A stretch of DNA of 64,000 bases from an uncultured Collinsella sp. Lineage in GTDB: Bacteria; Actinomycetota; Coriobacteriia; Coriobacteriales; Coriobacteriaceae. A program made the translations under genes and the position numbers. Under the pieces are notes generated by a model, which was given only the letters and a program-made list of their open reading frames with translations, was not told the origin of the DNA and ran no database searches. Below, one piece after another: positions 1-8,866 of the stretch. Where the stretch lies: positions 1 to 64,000 of the forward strand of contig CALLNU010000040.1 of the NCBI GenBank assembly GCA_938005465.1. The letters run 5' to 3'. Positions within the stretch are counted from its first letter, which is position 1, and the number at the start of each line of letters is the position of its first letter.

Positions 1-92
1 AGGCGGCCATGCAGGAGGATGCCGAAGCCGCATCCGATGATGCTGACGATGACCATGCCGTCGTCGATGCCGATACCGATACCGACAAATAG
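1..92 (+). CDS. 3' end of an unidentified gene with an acidic tail
   Basis: Only the last 29 codons lie in the window, in the frame that ends with TAG at 90-92. The tail is dominated by Asp, Glu and Ala and ends in DADTDTDK, the kind of disordered acidic terminus seen on many actinobacterial proteins. No domain can be recognised. A strong terminator follows within 12 bases, which supports this being a true gene end. Confidence 0.6.
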   Translation, partial: AAMQEDAEAASDDADDDHAVVDADTDTDK

Positions 93-103
93 TCTTTGTG
101 GCG

Positions 104-142
104 AAAGCCTCCGCGGGGAAACCTGCGGAGGCTTTTTCTTTT
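104..142 (+). terminator. Rho-independent terminator
   Basis: A hairpin with arms AAGCCTCCGC and GCGGAGGCTT is followed by a T-rich run. It lies just after the stop codon of the partial upstream gene. Confidence 0.85.
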
Positions 143-160
143 GAGCGATATGGGGCCGCC

Positions 161-222
161 TGTTGATTGGGGACAGACTTAAATGAGCGTTTTCACGCAT
201 TTAAGTCTGTCCCCAATCAACA
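161..222. repeat. Long REP/MITE-like palindrome
   Basis: Two perfectly complementary 25-base arms (161-185 and 198-222) flank a 12-base loop; the arms contain GGGGACAGACTTAAAT. An open frame runs through the right arm into the aminotransferase gene, which would mislead a gene caller into a start at 183. The style resembles REP-type palindromes spread through gut bacterial genomes; membership in a named family is inferred. Confidence 0.8.
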
Positions 223-281
223 TTGCTGCGGCACTTTGCTCGGCTAAAGCGTACAATAGCGCCTATGCGAAAGGGGAACAG

Positions 282-1466
282 ATGATCAACGAAACTATGT
301 ATGCTCGCGGTGCGGAAAGCTCCATCATCCGTGAGATTTTTAGCTATGGCCTTGAGCGCAAGGCGCAGATCGGTGCGGAAAACGTATTTGATTTTTCGCT
401 GGGCAATCCGAGCGTTCCGGCACCCGCTGCTGTGGCGGAGTCCATTAAGAAGGCCCTGGAGCTGCCGAGTGACCAGTTGCACGGCTACACCCCCGCTCCG
501 GGCCTGCCGCAATGTCGAGCAGCCGTCGCCGAATCGCTCAACCGCCGCTTTGGAACGAACTATGAGGGTAAGGACGTCTTTATGACGGTGGGTGCCGCGG
601 CTTCGCTCACCTGCACGCTCAACGCCGTTACGAACCCGGGCGACGAGGTTATTGTTATCGCCCCGTACTTTCCGGAGTATCGCGTTTGGATTGAGAAGGC
701 CGGCTGTACGTGTGTTGAGGCGCTCGCCGATGAAGATACGTTCCAGCTGAGCGTGGACAACGTGCTCAAGGCGATTACCGATAAGACGACTGCCGTCATC
801 ATCGACTCGCCCAACAATCCGACTGGTGCCGTATATACACGCAACACGCTGACGCGACTGGCCAATGTTCTGCGCGAGGCCAACGCTCAGCGCGATCCCG
901 AGAATCCGATTATGCTCATCTCGGATGAGCCGTACCGCGAGATCGTGTACGGTGCCGAGGTGCCTTGGGTGCCCTCGATCTACGAGCACGCCATCGTGTG
1001 CTACTCGTATTCCAAGTCGCTGTCGCTGCCGGGTGAGCGCGTGGGGTGGATCTTGGTTCCCAACACCAATCCGCAGGCTGCCCGTCTGATGCCGGCTGTT
1101 GCGGGCGCTGCCCGTACGCTGGGTTTTGTATGCGCACCGGCACTCTTCCAGCGCGTGATCATCGATTGCATCGATGAGCCGAGTGATGTCGGGGCCTATG
1201 CCCGCAACCGCACGGCGCTCACCGATGCTTTGACGGACTACGGCTATACCTATGTTGAGCCGGACGGTGCTTTCTACCTGTGGGTGAAGACACTCGAGCC
1301 CGATGCGAATGCGTTTTGCGAGCGCGCAAAGAAGTATGAGTTGCTTGCGGTTCCCTCGGACAGCTTTGGTATGCCGGGTTGGTTCCGCCTGGGCTATTGC
1401 GTGAGCTACGAAACGATTGTCAATTCGCTACCCGCTTGGAAACAGTTGGCGGACGAGTATCGTTAA
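282..1466 (+). CDS. PLP-dependent aminotransferase, class I/II
   Basis: A fold-type I aminotransferase of 394 residues, expected to transfer amino groups between amino acids and 2-oxo acids in the cytoplasm. The PLP-binding lysine is K245 within YSYSKSLSLPGER. SPNNPTGAVY is the substrate and cofactor loop, and the frame opens with a typical N-terminal segment (FDFSLGNPSVP). I chose the ATG at 282 because AAAGGGGA precedes it at good spacing; the longer frame from 183 would translate a palindromic repeat. Substrate specificity (aspartate, aromatic or other) cannot be read from the sequence. Confidence 0.88.
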   Translation: MINETMYARGAESSIIREIFSYGLERKAQIGAENVFDFSLGNPSVPAPAAVAESIKKALELPSDQLHGYTPAPGLPQCRAAVAESLNRRFGTNYEGKDVFMTVGAAASLTCTLNAVTNPGDEVIVIAPYFPEYRVWIEKAGCTCVEALADEDTFQLSVDNVLKAITDKTTAVIIDSPNNPTGAVYTRNTLTRLANVLREANAQRDPENPIMLISDEPYREIVYGAEVPWVPSIYEHAIVCYSYSKSLSLPGERVGWILVPNTNPQAARLMPAVAGAARTLGFVCAPALFQRVIIDCIDEPSDVGAYARNRTALTDALTDYGYTYVEPDGAFYLWVKTLEPDANAFCERAKKYELLAVPSDSFGMPGWFRLGYCVSYETIVNSLPAWKQLADEYR

Positions 1467-1631
1467 AAGTAAAGCGCTCTGCCTACAATGTTTTACGTGA
1501 AACGGGGTTTGGTGTTAAGCCGGACCCCGTTGTCATGGACGTTGTGTCTTTGGGATGGAGTGGTTTTACGACTATCGAAGGCTATGCGTACAATGAATAT
1601 AAGCGACGGCCGTGCCAGATAAGGAGACCCG

Positions 1632-2453
1632 ATGCCCTACCTGCTTTCTTGTGACATTCATACCCATACGATGTTCTCTGCGCATGCATATTCGACCATT
1701 GAGGAGAATGTGTACTGGGCGGCAGAGCGTGGTCTGCAGGTGCTCGGATCTGCCGACCATTTGAGCTCTATGGTTACGGCTTGCCCCAATGACCTGCGCA
1801 GTTACCAGTTCTTTATCAACCAGGATATCTGGCCGCGCATTTGGAGCGGCGTGCTGGTGCTGCGTGGTGCCGAGGCCGATATCGTTTCGCTGAACGGAAG
1901 CCTGTTTGGCGAGGACACTCCTGTCACGCTCGATATCGCCGGCGATTCGTACAGCCGTCAGCATTCGCTGTTCGATTTGGTTACGCGTAATTTGGATTAT
2001 TTGGTTGCAAGCGTGCATAATCCGCAGATTGCTGAGGGCGCGACGCTGGCCCAGACGACCGAGATGTATATCAATGCCCTGGAGCACCCCAAGGTGTTCA
2101 TGCTGGGCCACACGGGGCGTTCGGGTGTGCCGTTCGATATCGACGAGGTGCTGTTGGCAGCTAAGGCCAGGCACAAGATTATCGAGATCAACAACCATAG
2201 TCTTGAACACGGTGTCGACACTGAGCATTGGGCCGTATGCCGCAAGATTGCCGAGCGCTGCGCCGAGCTGGGCGTGGGCATTGGCGTGTCGACCGATGCC
2301 CACATTGGCATGGCCATTGGCAAGCTCGATCACGCGCGCAAGATGCTCGACGAGATTCACTTCCCGCTGGATTTGATCGTGACGCGCGACCGCGAGACGC
2401 TGCTGCGCGAGATGGCGGCAGCCGGCGTGTGCGATCTGCGCAATGGGATGTAG
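1632..2453 (+). CDS. PHP-domain phosphatase, YcdX-like
   Basis: A PHP (polymerase and histidinol phosphatase) metal-dependent phosphoesterase of 273 residues. The first metal motif is DIHTHTMFS near the N-terminus; SADHLS, LRGAEADI, SVHN, LGHTG, EINNHS and STDAHIG supply the remaining ligands of the trinuclear site. It resembles E. coli YcdX more than true histidinol phosphatase HisK, so the substrate is not assigned. AAGGAGA precedes the ATG. The gene ends at a terminator shared with the convergent rlmD-type gene. Confidence 0.85.
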   Translation: MPYLLSCDIHTHTMFSAHAYSTIEENVYWAAERGLQVLGSADHLSSMVTACPNDLRSYQFFINQDIWPRIWSGVLVLRGAEADIVSLNGSLFGEDTPVTLDIAGDSYSRQHSLFDLVTRNLDYLVASVHNPQIAEGATLAQTTEMYINALEHPKVFMLGHTGRSGVPFDIDEVLLAAKARHKIIEINNHSLEHGVDTEHWAVCRKIAERCAELGVGIGVSTDAHIGMAIGKLDHARKMLDEIHFPLDLIVTRDRETLLREMAAAGVCDLRNGM

Positions 2454-2473
2454 CGGAGTTTATAAACCAAGCG

Positions 2474-2503
2474 AAGGGGGCGGCCCAGGCGGGTCGCCCC
2501 CTT
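2474..2503. terminator. Bidirectional terminator between convergent genes
   Basis: A 13-bp stem (AAGGGGGCG.. paired with ..CGCCCCCTT) with a 4-base loop sits between the PHP gene (+) and the rlmD-type gene (-). It carries short T and A runs suitable for termination in both directions. Confidence 0.75.
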
Positions 2504-2531
2504 TCTTGTCCCAAAAATCTACTGAGGTTGG

Positions 2532-3980
2532 TTAGCGGCGTTCGAGGACCGCTACGGTTTCGGTGTGGTCGGTATGAGGGAACATGTCGACGGGCGTGAT
2601 CTTGAGCAGGCGATAGCCTCCGTCGAGGAGCTGATGCAGGTCGCGCTCTTGAGTTACGGGGTTGCAGCTGATATAGGTGATGCGGCGCGGCTTAAGCGCG
2701 CAGGCAGCTTCGAGGAACTCGGGCGTGGAGCCGGCGCGCGGCGGATCGATGGAAAGGACATCGACCCGCTCGTTGTTATCGGCGGCATCCAGGATGTAAT
2801 CGGTGGCGTCGTCGGCCATAAACCAAGCGCTGCGGGTGAGGCCGTTGAGCTCGGCATTGCGACGTGCGTCGGCAATGCCCGCCGGGTTGCGCTCCACGCC
2901 GAGCAGCATAATGCCGATAGCCTTGTTCTGGGCATCTTTAGCTGCGCAAAGACCGATGGTACCGCTGCCACAGTAGGCATCCATGAGCACATCGCCCTGG
3001 TGCAAATCCATGCCGTCGATAGCGAGCTGATAGAGCAGCTCGGTCTGCTGCGGATTGGTCTGATAGAACGCGGTAGGGGAGATGTCGAATTCGCAGCCGA
3101 GCAGCTGGTCGCGCATGCATTCGGCGCCATACACGATGCGGGTTTCCTCGCCGAGGATGGCGTTGCCGGGGCGTCCGTTGATGTTTTGGGCGACGGTGAC
3201 GATGCGCGGATCGAGTGCGGCGACAGCCTCAAAGAACTCCTGCGCATGCGGCAAGTCGCGCTGAGCGGTCACGAGCGTGACCATGATCTGGTCGGTACGC
3301 CAACCGCAGCGGACGACGGCATAGCGAAGCAAACCAAGATGCTTGTCCTCATTAAAGGCGGGAATATGCAGCCGCTCAGCTTCGCGTGCGATGCCGTTGA
3401 GAATCTGACGGGCGCCCGGTGCCTCGACGGGGCATTCGGGTACGGCAACGATCTTGTGCGTGCCGCGCTCAAAGAAACCGCAACGGACAGCGCCCTCCTT
3501 ACCGGGAGCAAAGGGAGTGGCGGCCTTATGGCGAAAACCGCGCGGCGCAGGATATTTGCCCGGGTCGCCCAGGGTGACACCCATGCCACGAATAGGATCT
3601 ACAGCAATGCCCTCACGCTCACAAAGCGAAGCAAAAAGCTCCTCCATAGCAGCCTGCTTAGCTGCCAACTGCTTTTTATAAGGACGATTGAGCGCCGTGC
3701 ACCCACCGCAAGATTTCATGATCGAACAGGGAGACTTGGGGTCCACGGCCTTACGCGCAGACGAAACCCGATCTTTATGCGAGCGCTTGGAACGAGTCTG
3801 AGGCGCTTTATCCCCGCCTCGACGAGAGTCAGAACGCTTGGTCTTAGCTCTGCTCTTGGTCGGTTTGCTTTTTGCAGCTTTAGAAGACTTGGATTTCGTA
3901 GAAGATTTCTCCTCCTTCGACCCCTCAGCCGCCTCCACCAAAGCACGACGAGCCCTACGCTCCGCACGAGATTCTGCCAT
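2532..3980 (-). CDS. rlmD: 23S rRNA (uracil-5)-methyltransferase, RlmD/RlmCD family
   Basis: A TrmA/RumA-family SAM-dependent RNA m5U methyltransferase of 482 residues. An iron-sulfur cluster region (CSIMKSCGGC) is followed by the SAM motif DAYCGSGTIG, the IDPPRAG motif and the catalytic-cysteine motif YISCNP near the C-terminus. The first 80-100 residues are a Lys/Arg/Ser-rich, probably disordered extension absent from most homologues, and its codons are richer in A-ending forms than the rest. The start is the ATG at 3980, with GTGGGG just upstream; an in-frame GTG at 3992 is the alternative. Which 23S uracil is modified cannot be told. Confidence 0.85.
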   Translation of the reverse strand: MAESRAERRARRALVEAAEGSKEEKSSTKSKSSKAAKSKPTKSRAKTKRSDSRRGGDKAPQTRSKRSHKDRVSSARKAVDPKSPCSIMKSCGGCTALNRPYKKQLAAKQAAMEELFASLCEREGIAVDPIRGMGVTLGDPGKYPAPRGFRHKAATPFAPGKEGAVRCGFFERGTHKIVAVPECPVEAPGARQILNGIAREAERLHIPAFNEDKHLGLLRYAVVRCGWRTDQIMVTLVTAQRDLPHAQEFFEAVAALDPRIVTVAQNINGRPGNAILGEETRIVYGAECMRDQLLGCEFDISPTAFYQTNPQQTELLYQLAIDGMDLHQGDVLMDAYCGSGTIGLCAAKDAQNKAIGIMLLGVERNPAGIADARRNAELNGLTRSAWFMADDATDYILDAADNNERVDVLSIDPPRAGSTPEFLEAACALKPRRITYISCNPVTQERDLHQLLDGGYRLLKITPVDMFPHTDHTETVAVLERR

Positions 3981-4416
3981 CGATAACCCCACTAATTTAT
4001 AAATTTAAAGCTACAAGCATTGTACCGTGCCAGGCCAACAGACGATATGCAAGCGGTTTATTGGTGTCAGTGATAAGTCCAACGACGGTTGCCCGCCGCG
4101 CGAGGGGTGCGGGGGTTAAGTTTATCGCGAGTTCCGCACGAACAGGAGGCCACTTAATGTGGCCTCCGTCGTGAGCAGGACTGTAGAGCAGGAAACTTAG
4201 CCCGTGCCGGGGCCGCTGAGCCCTGACCGGCGGGATACACAGGTTCAGATGGGGCTTTGATGCATGGGTGGTCTGTTGTTGTGCAAATGGGTATCATACT
4301 GTGGTTATTGCATCGACTCTGTGATGCATGTTTGTACGTTCCCGGCGGTCGGTTTGCCAGAAGCGCCCCGTCGGTTGTTTCAGACCCGTTTCGAAGAAAG
4401 GAAACAACACTCACCT
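3981..4416. other. Intergenic region between divergent rlmD-type gene and RNase J gene
   Basis: These 436 bases contain no supportable gene. The part next to the rlmD-type gene is AT-rich and probably holds its promoter. The RNase J side is GC-rich and structured, with a perfect 9-bp hairpin (GGAGGCCAC, loop TTAAT, GTGGCCTCC) at 4145-4167 and no T run after it. I see no match to a riboswitch or housekeeping RNA that I know. Confidence 0.5.
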
Positions 4417-6087
4417 ATGGCAGCTAAAAAATCAGCTCCCTTGAAGATCATCCCGCTCGGCGGCCTTGACGGCATCGGCAAGAACATGACGGTCTTCGAG
4501 TGCGGCGACGACATGGTGCTCGTCGACGCCGGTCTCATGTTCCCCGACGACTCCCAGCCCGGTATCGACCTGGTGCTTCCCGACTACACCTATGTTCTGG
4601 AGAACGAGGAGAAGCTCCGCGGTATCGTCGTCACCCACGGCCACGAGGACCACACCGGTTCGCTTCCGTATCTGCTGCAGGACCTCAACAACAAGGTGCC
4701 CATCTTCTCGAGCAAGCTGACGCTTGGCTTTATCGAGGGCAAGCTTTCTGAGTTCCGCATCCGCGCGCCCAAGTTCCGCGAGGTCAAGGGCGGCAGCCAT
4801 GTCAACCTCGGCGGCATCTCGCTCGACTTCTTCTCGATGACGCACTCTATCCCCGGCGCTCTGGGCGTGTTCATTCGCACCAATCAGGGCACCGTTATGC
4901 ACACCGGCGACTTTAAGCTCGACCAGACGCCCATCGACGGCGTCACGCCCGACTACGCCGCTATCAGCCGCTTTGCCAAGCAGGGCATCGACCTGCTGCT
5001 TTCCGACTCCACCAATGCCACGGTTCCCGGCTTTACCAAGTCCGAGGCCGAGGTTGGCCCCAATCTGCTGCACGCCATCAAGAACGCCCCGGGTCGCGTG
5101 TTCGTCGCGTCGTTCTCGAGCCATATCCATCGCCTGCAGCAGATCTGCGATGCCGCCCGCAAGTGCGGCCGTAAGGTCGTTGTGACCGGTCGCTCCATGC
5201 TCACCAACACCCGCGTCGCGCGCGAGCTGGGCTACCTCAACATCGACGATGCCGATATCATCGATGCCTTCGATATCGATAACCTGCCCGACGACAAGAT
5301 CGTCGTCATGTGCACCGGTTCGCAGGGCGAGCCGCTGTCGGCCCTGTCCCGCATGGCCAACGGAGAGCACAAGACGCTCTCCATCCACGAGGGCGATACC
5401 GTTATCCTCTCGGCAACGCCGGTCCCCGGTAACGAGAAAGCCGTCCAGCAGGTCGTCAACAGCCTGGCCAAGCTCGGTTGCGACGTGTGGGATAAGAACC
5501 GAGCTCTTGTCCACGTCTCGGGCCACGGTAGCCAGGAGGAGCTCAAGCTCCTGATGGCCATGGCCAAGCCCACGTACTTTATGCCGGTTCACGGTGAAGC
5601 CGTGCATCTGCGCGCCCATGCCCAGCTGGCTCGCAAGATGGGCATCAAGGACGATCATATCTTTATCCTCGACAACGGCGACACGCTCGAGATGCGCGGC
5701 GGTATCGTTAAACGCGGTACGCCCGTCGAGTCCGGCGTCGTCTACGTCGACGGCCTGCGTATCGGCGATACCGACCCCATCGTCCTGCGCGATCGTCAGA
5801 AGCTCGCCAACGACGGTATGGTTACCGCTGTTGCCATCGTCTCGCTCAAGCACAAGAAGATCGAGGCCATCGAGTTCTCGGGCCGCGGCGTCTCGTTTGC
5901 CATCGATGACCAGTTCTCCGAGGATGCCTCCGCGTCCATCATGAAGACGATCGAGAAGGGCAAGTTCAGTTTTACGAGCAGCGGTTCCGATGCCATTCGC
6001 AAGGCCGTGCGTGATTCGCTCTCTAACTTTATCTGGAGCCGTACGCGCACCCGTCCGATGATCATCCCGGTCGTCATGGAGGTTTAG
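4417..6087 (+). CDS. rnj: Ribonuclease J
   Basis: A metallo-beta-lactamase/beta-CASP ribonuclease of 556 residues that combines 5'-3' exonuclease and endonuclease activity in mRNA decay and rRNA maturation. The zinc motif HGHEDH is at residues 74-79; MHTGDFK, LLSDSTN, SFSSHIHR and PVHGEAVHL follow in the expected order, and the C-terminal domain is complete. The ATG at 4417 begins MAAKKSAPLK; the frame is open for 51 codons upstream but without a family match, and GAAAGGAAA precedes 4417. It lies one base before ftsK and probably shares its transcript. Confidence 0.93.
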   Translation: MAAKKSAPLKIIPLGGLDGIGKNMTVFECGDDMVLVDAGLMFPDDSQPGIDLVLPDYTYVLENEEKLRGIVVTHGHEDHTGSLPYLLQDLNNKVPIFSSKLTLGFIEGKLSEFRIRAPKFREVKGGSHVNLGGISLDFFSMTHSIPGALGVFIRTNQGTVMHTGDFKLDQTPIDGVTPDYAAISRFAKQGIDLLLSDSTNATVPGFTKSEAEVGPNLLHAIKNAPGRVFVASFSSHIHRLQQICDAARKCGRKVVVTGRSMLTNTRVARELGYLNIDDADIIDAFDIDNLPDDKIVVMCTGSQGEPLSALSRMANGEHKTLSIHEGDTVILSATPVPGNEKAVQQVVNSLAKLGCDVWDKNRALVHVSGHGSQEELKLLMAMAKPTYFMPVHGEAVHLRAHAQLARKMGIKDDHIFILDNGDTLEMRGGIVKRGTPVESGVVYVDGLRIGDTDPIVLRDRQKLANDGMVTAVAIVSLKHKKIEAIEFSGRGVSFAIDDQFSEDASASIMKTIEKGKFSFTSSGSDAIRKAVRDSLSNFIWSRTRTRPMIIPVVMEV

Positions 6088-6088
6088 T

Positions 6089-8866
6089 TTGGCGCGCGGA
6101 TCTGCACAAAACGCCAAAGGTAATAAGGCCAATAACCAACCGGCATCTGCTAAGGGTGCCGGTTCCCATCTTCGTGCCAATAAGGGCCACGAGGCCGACT
6201 TCGACGATTTTGAGCCGCTGGTCGAGCCCTCGGCCAACCGCGATATCGCCGGCGTGGTCATCGCCGTTTTGGCGATTGCGTCCTTCATTGCCGTGATTTC
6301 GCCGGCAACAGCGCCCGTGACGGCTGCGGTTGCCGGTTTCTACCACCTGGGCTTTGGTCTGGGCGCCTACGTGCTGCCGATCGTCATTTTGCTGTTTGCC
6401 GCCACGCTCTTTTTAGGTGAGGACTCGCCGCTCAACGCGCGCTCGGTTGCGGGCGGCGCCGTGGTCTTTATCGCCGTCGTCTCCATTCTCTCGCTGATGG
6501 TGCCGGGTACGAGCGACTCGTGCGACCCTATGTTCACGCCGCAAAATCTGTCCGACTCGGGTGGCTATATCGGTGCGTTTATTGCGAGTGCGCTGCAGAA
6601 TGCCCTGGGTAAGCCTATCGCGATGGTGGTCCTGTTGGGTCTGGCCGTCGTTGGTTTTGTCATCATTGGCTTTTCGGTGGGCGGCGTACTGCGCTCTGCC
6701 CGCGATCGTGCGGCAGATTTTGCCGAGCGCCGTCGTGCCGATGTTAACGCGAGCCCGTGGGGTGACGACGAAGCCCTGTCGGTGCCTGGTGTCGCCCGTC
6801 CGCATCTGAGCATTCTTCGTCAAAAGGGCTCCGATGCGGCCGTGACTACGGTTATGGGTAGCGAAGTCGATCCGATTCTGGACGATGAGGACGTGGACGA
6901 AGATCCGTTTGTCGACGTGTCTGAGGCCGTGGAGGCCGAGCGGGCCAAGACAACGCTGTTGCCGCGCCGCCATGCCAAGAAGGGCAAGGCTGCGCCCAAA
7001 CTCAATACGAGTGAGCCCGACCCGTCTTGGTCCGAGAGCGAGATTGAGCTCACCGAGGGTGATGACGAGGACGACGAGGCTCCGATTGAGACCGCAAAGA
7101 CAACTTTGCTGCCGCGTCGCCATGCAAAGCGCGACCAGGTAACCGGTCAGCTTTCGATGGAAGACGACCCCGATAAGATCGACGAGTCCGAGCCGCCGTT
7201 TGCCGTGAATCCTGTCTCGGCAGCACCTCAGATCCCCGACTTCTTGAAGCATCCCAAGGTTGCCGATGCGCCTGCCTTGAGTGCTGTCGAATCGGCTGCG
7301 GCCAGCGATGGGGGAACGGACGGCGGCGCCGCAGATAACGAGGGCGAAGAAGAGGACGGCCTCAAACTTCCGCCGCTTGAGATTCTGCATGCCAACCCGC
7401 AGTCGGCTTCCGCTGCGTCTTCGGACAAGGAGCTGGAGCAAACTGCCGAGTCGCTGCAGTCGACCCTGCTTGAGTTTGGCCGCAGCGCCCGCGTGGTCGG
7501 CTGGATCGCCGGCCCCACGGTGACGACCTTTAAGCTGCAACCTGGCGAGGGCGAGCGCGTGAGCAAGATTTCGAGCCTCGAGGACGATATCGCGCTTTCG
7601 CTCGCAGCTCAGTCGGTTCGTATCTTTGCCCCGATCCCCGGCACGTCGCTCGTGGGTATCGAGATCCCCAATCGCAAGCGCCAGAACGTCAACCTGGGCG
7701 ACGTGCTGCCCTATGTGAAGGGCGGTCCGCTCGAGCTGGCCATCGGTCGCGATGCCGAGGGTACGCCGGTCGTCGCCGACCTCGCCAAGATGCCCCACCT
7801 GCTGATCGCCGGCACGACCGGTTCTGGTAAGTCGGTGATGATCAACTCCATCATCACGACCCTGCTCATGCGCGCGCTTCCCGAGGACGTTCGCCTGATC
7901 ATGGTCGACCCCAAGCGCGTCGAGCTTGCGGGCTATAACGGTCTGCCGCATCTTTACGTGCCTGTAGTGACCGAGCCCAAGCAGGCCGCGAGCGCTCTGC
8001 AATGGGCCGTGTCCGAGATGGAGCGTCGCCTGAAGGTCTTCGAGCGTCTCAATGTACGTAAGATCTCGACCTATAACGAAAAGCAGGCCGCCGGCGAGTT
8101 TGAACATTACGATAACCCGCCGCAAAAGATGCCCTATCTGGTCATTATCATCGACGAGCTCTCGGACCTGATGATGGTCGCCGGTAAGGATGTCGAGGCC
8201 TCGATCGTGCGTATTGCTCAGCTGGGCCGTGCCGCCGGTATCCACCTTATTGTGGCCACGCAGCGCCCGAGCTCCAACGTGGTGACGGGCCTCATTAAGG
8301 CCAACATCACCAACCGCATCGCCTTTAACGTCGCCACGGGCATCGACTCGCGCGTCATCATCGACCAGATGGGTGCCGAAAAGCTCACCGGTTTGGGCGA
8401 CATGCTGTTCTCCAAGGTCGACTGGGGCAAGCCTCGCCGTATTCAGGGCTGCTTTGTCTCGGACGATGAAATCAACGAGATTGTCGAGTTCGTCAAGTCG
8501 CAAAGCGAGCCCGACTACCATGAGGAGATCCTGTCGGCTGTGGCGCCCGCTTCCATGTCCATGGCGGGTGGCGGCATTGTCCGCACCGGAGTTGCCGAGC
8601 CGCAAGACGATGATCCGCTCATTTGGGAAGCCGCCCATATTGTGGTGGAATCGCAGCTGGGCTCCACATCTGGCCTGCAACGCCGCCTTAAGGTTGGCTA
8701 TGCGCGCGCCGGGCGTATTATGGACATGCTGGAAGAAAAGGGTGTCGTCGGCCCGCCCGACGGTTCCAAGCCGCGCGAGGTCCTATTGGACGAGGAGGGG
8801 CTTGCCGCGCTGGAATCTGTCGACGCCGAGATGGCACGTGAAGATTGTGAGTTTGGAGGATTCTGA
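6089..8866 (+). CDS. ftsK: DNA translocase FtsK/SpoIIIE
   Basis: A membrane-anchored DNA pump of 925 residues that moves chromosome ends through the division septum. About four N-terminal membrane segments (residues 50-200) are followed by a long acidic linker, the RecA-like motor with Walker A AGTTGSGKS at 574-582 and Walker B VIIIDELSDL, and a C-terminal winged-helix gamma domain that reads KOPS-type sites. The start is TTG at 6089 with GGAGG seven bases upstream, overlapping the end of the RNase J gene. The linker carries AKTTLLPRRHAK twice, exactly 50 residues apart (286 and 336). Confidence 0.95.
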   Translation: MARGSAQNAKGNKANNQPASAKGAGSHLRANKGHEADFDDFEPLVEPSANRDIAGVVIAVLAIASFIAVISPATAPVTAAVAGFYHLGFGLGAYVLPIVILLFAATLFLGEDSPLNARSVAGGAVVFIAVVSILSLMVPGTSDSCDPMFTPQNLSDSGGYIGAFIASALQNALGKPIAMVVLLGLAVVGFVIIGFSVGGVLRSARDRAADFAERRRADVNASPWGDDEALSVPGVARPHLSILRQKGSDAAVTTVMGSEVDPILDDEDVDEDPFVDVSEAVEAERAKTTLLPRRHAKKGKAAPKLNTSEPDPSWSESEIELTEGDDEDDEAPIETAKTTLLPRRHAKRDQVTGQLSMEDDPDKIDESEPPFAVNPVSAAPQIPDFLKHPKVADAPALSAVESAAASDGGTDGGAADNEGEEEDGLKLPPLEILHANPQSASAASSDKELEQTAESLQSTLLEFGRSARVVGWIAGPTVTTFKLQPGEGERVSKISSLEDDIALSLAAQSVRIFAPIPGTSLVGIEIPNRKRQNVNLGDVLPYVKGGPLELAIGRDAEGTPVVADLAKMPHLLIAGTTGSGKSVMINSIITTLLMRALPEDVRLIMVDPKRVELAGYNGLPHLYVPVVTEPKQAASALQWAVSEMERRLKVFERLNVRKISTYNEKQAAGEFEHYDNPPQKMPYLVIIIDELSDLMMVAGKDVEASIVRIAQLGRAAGIHLIVATQRPSSNVVTGLIKANITNRIAFNVATGIDSRVIIDQMGAEKLTGLGDMLFSKVDWGKPRRIQGCFVSDDEINEIVEFVKSQSEPDYHEEILSAVAPASMSMAGGGIVRTGVAEPQDDDPLIWEAAHIVVESQLGSTSGLQRRLKVGYARAGRIMDMLEEKGVVGPPDGSKPREVLLDEEGLAALESVDAEMAREDCEFGGF

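Noticed and set aside
183..281. N-terminal extension of the aminotransferase
   Set aside because: It translates the right arm of a perfect palindrome; a clear ribosome binding site favours the ATG at 282.
1502..1530. Hairpin ACGGGGT/ACCCCGT as a terminator after the aminotransferase gene
   Set aside because: Only 7 bp with a 15-base loop and no T run.
4060..4260. RNase P, SRP, tmRNA or cobalamin riboswitch in the RNase J leader
   Set aside because: I looked for their signature cores (such as GAGGAAAGUCC for RNase P and the GGAAGGAGCAGC type for SRP) and found none.
4264..4416. 51-codon extension of RNase J
   Set aside because: No similarity to RNase J N-termini; the MAAKK start at 4417 fits the family.
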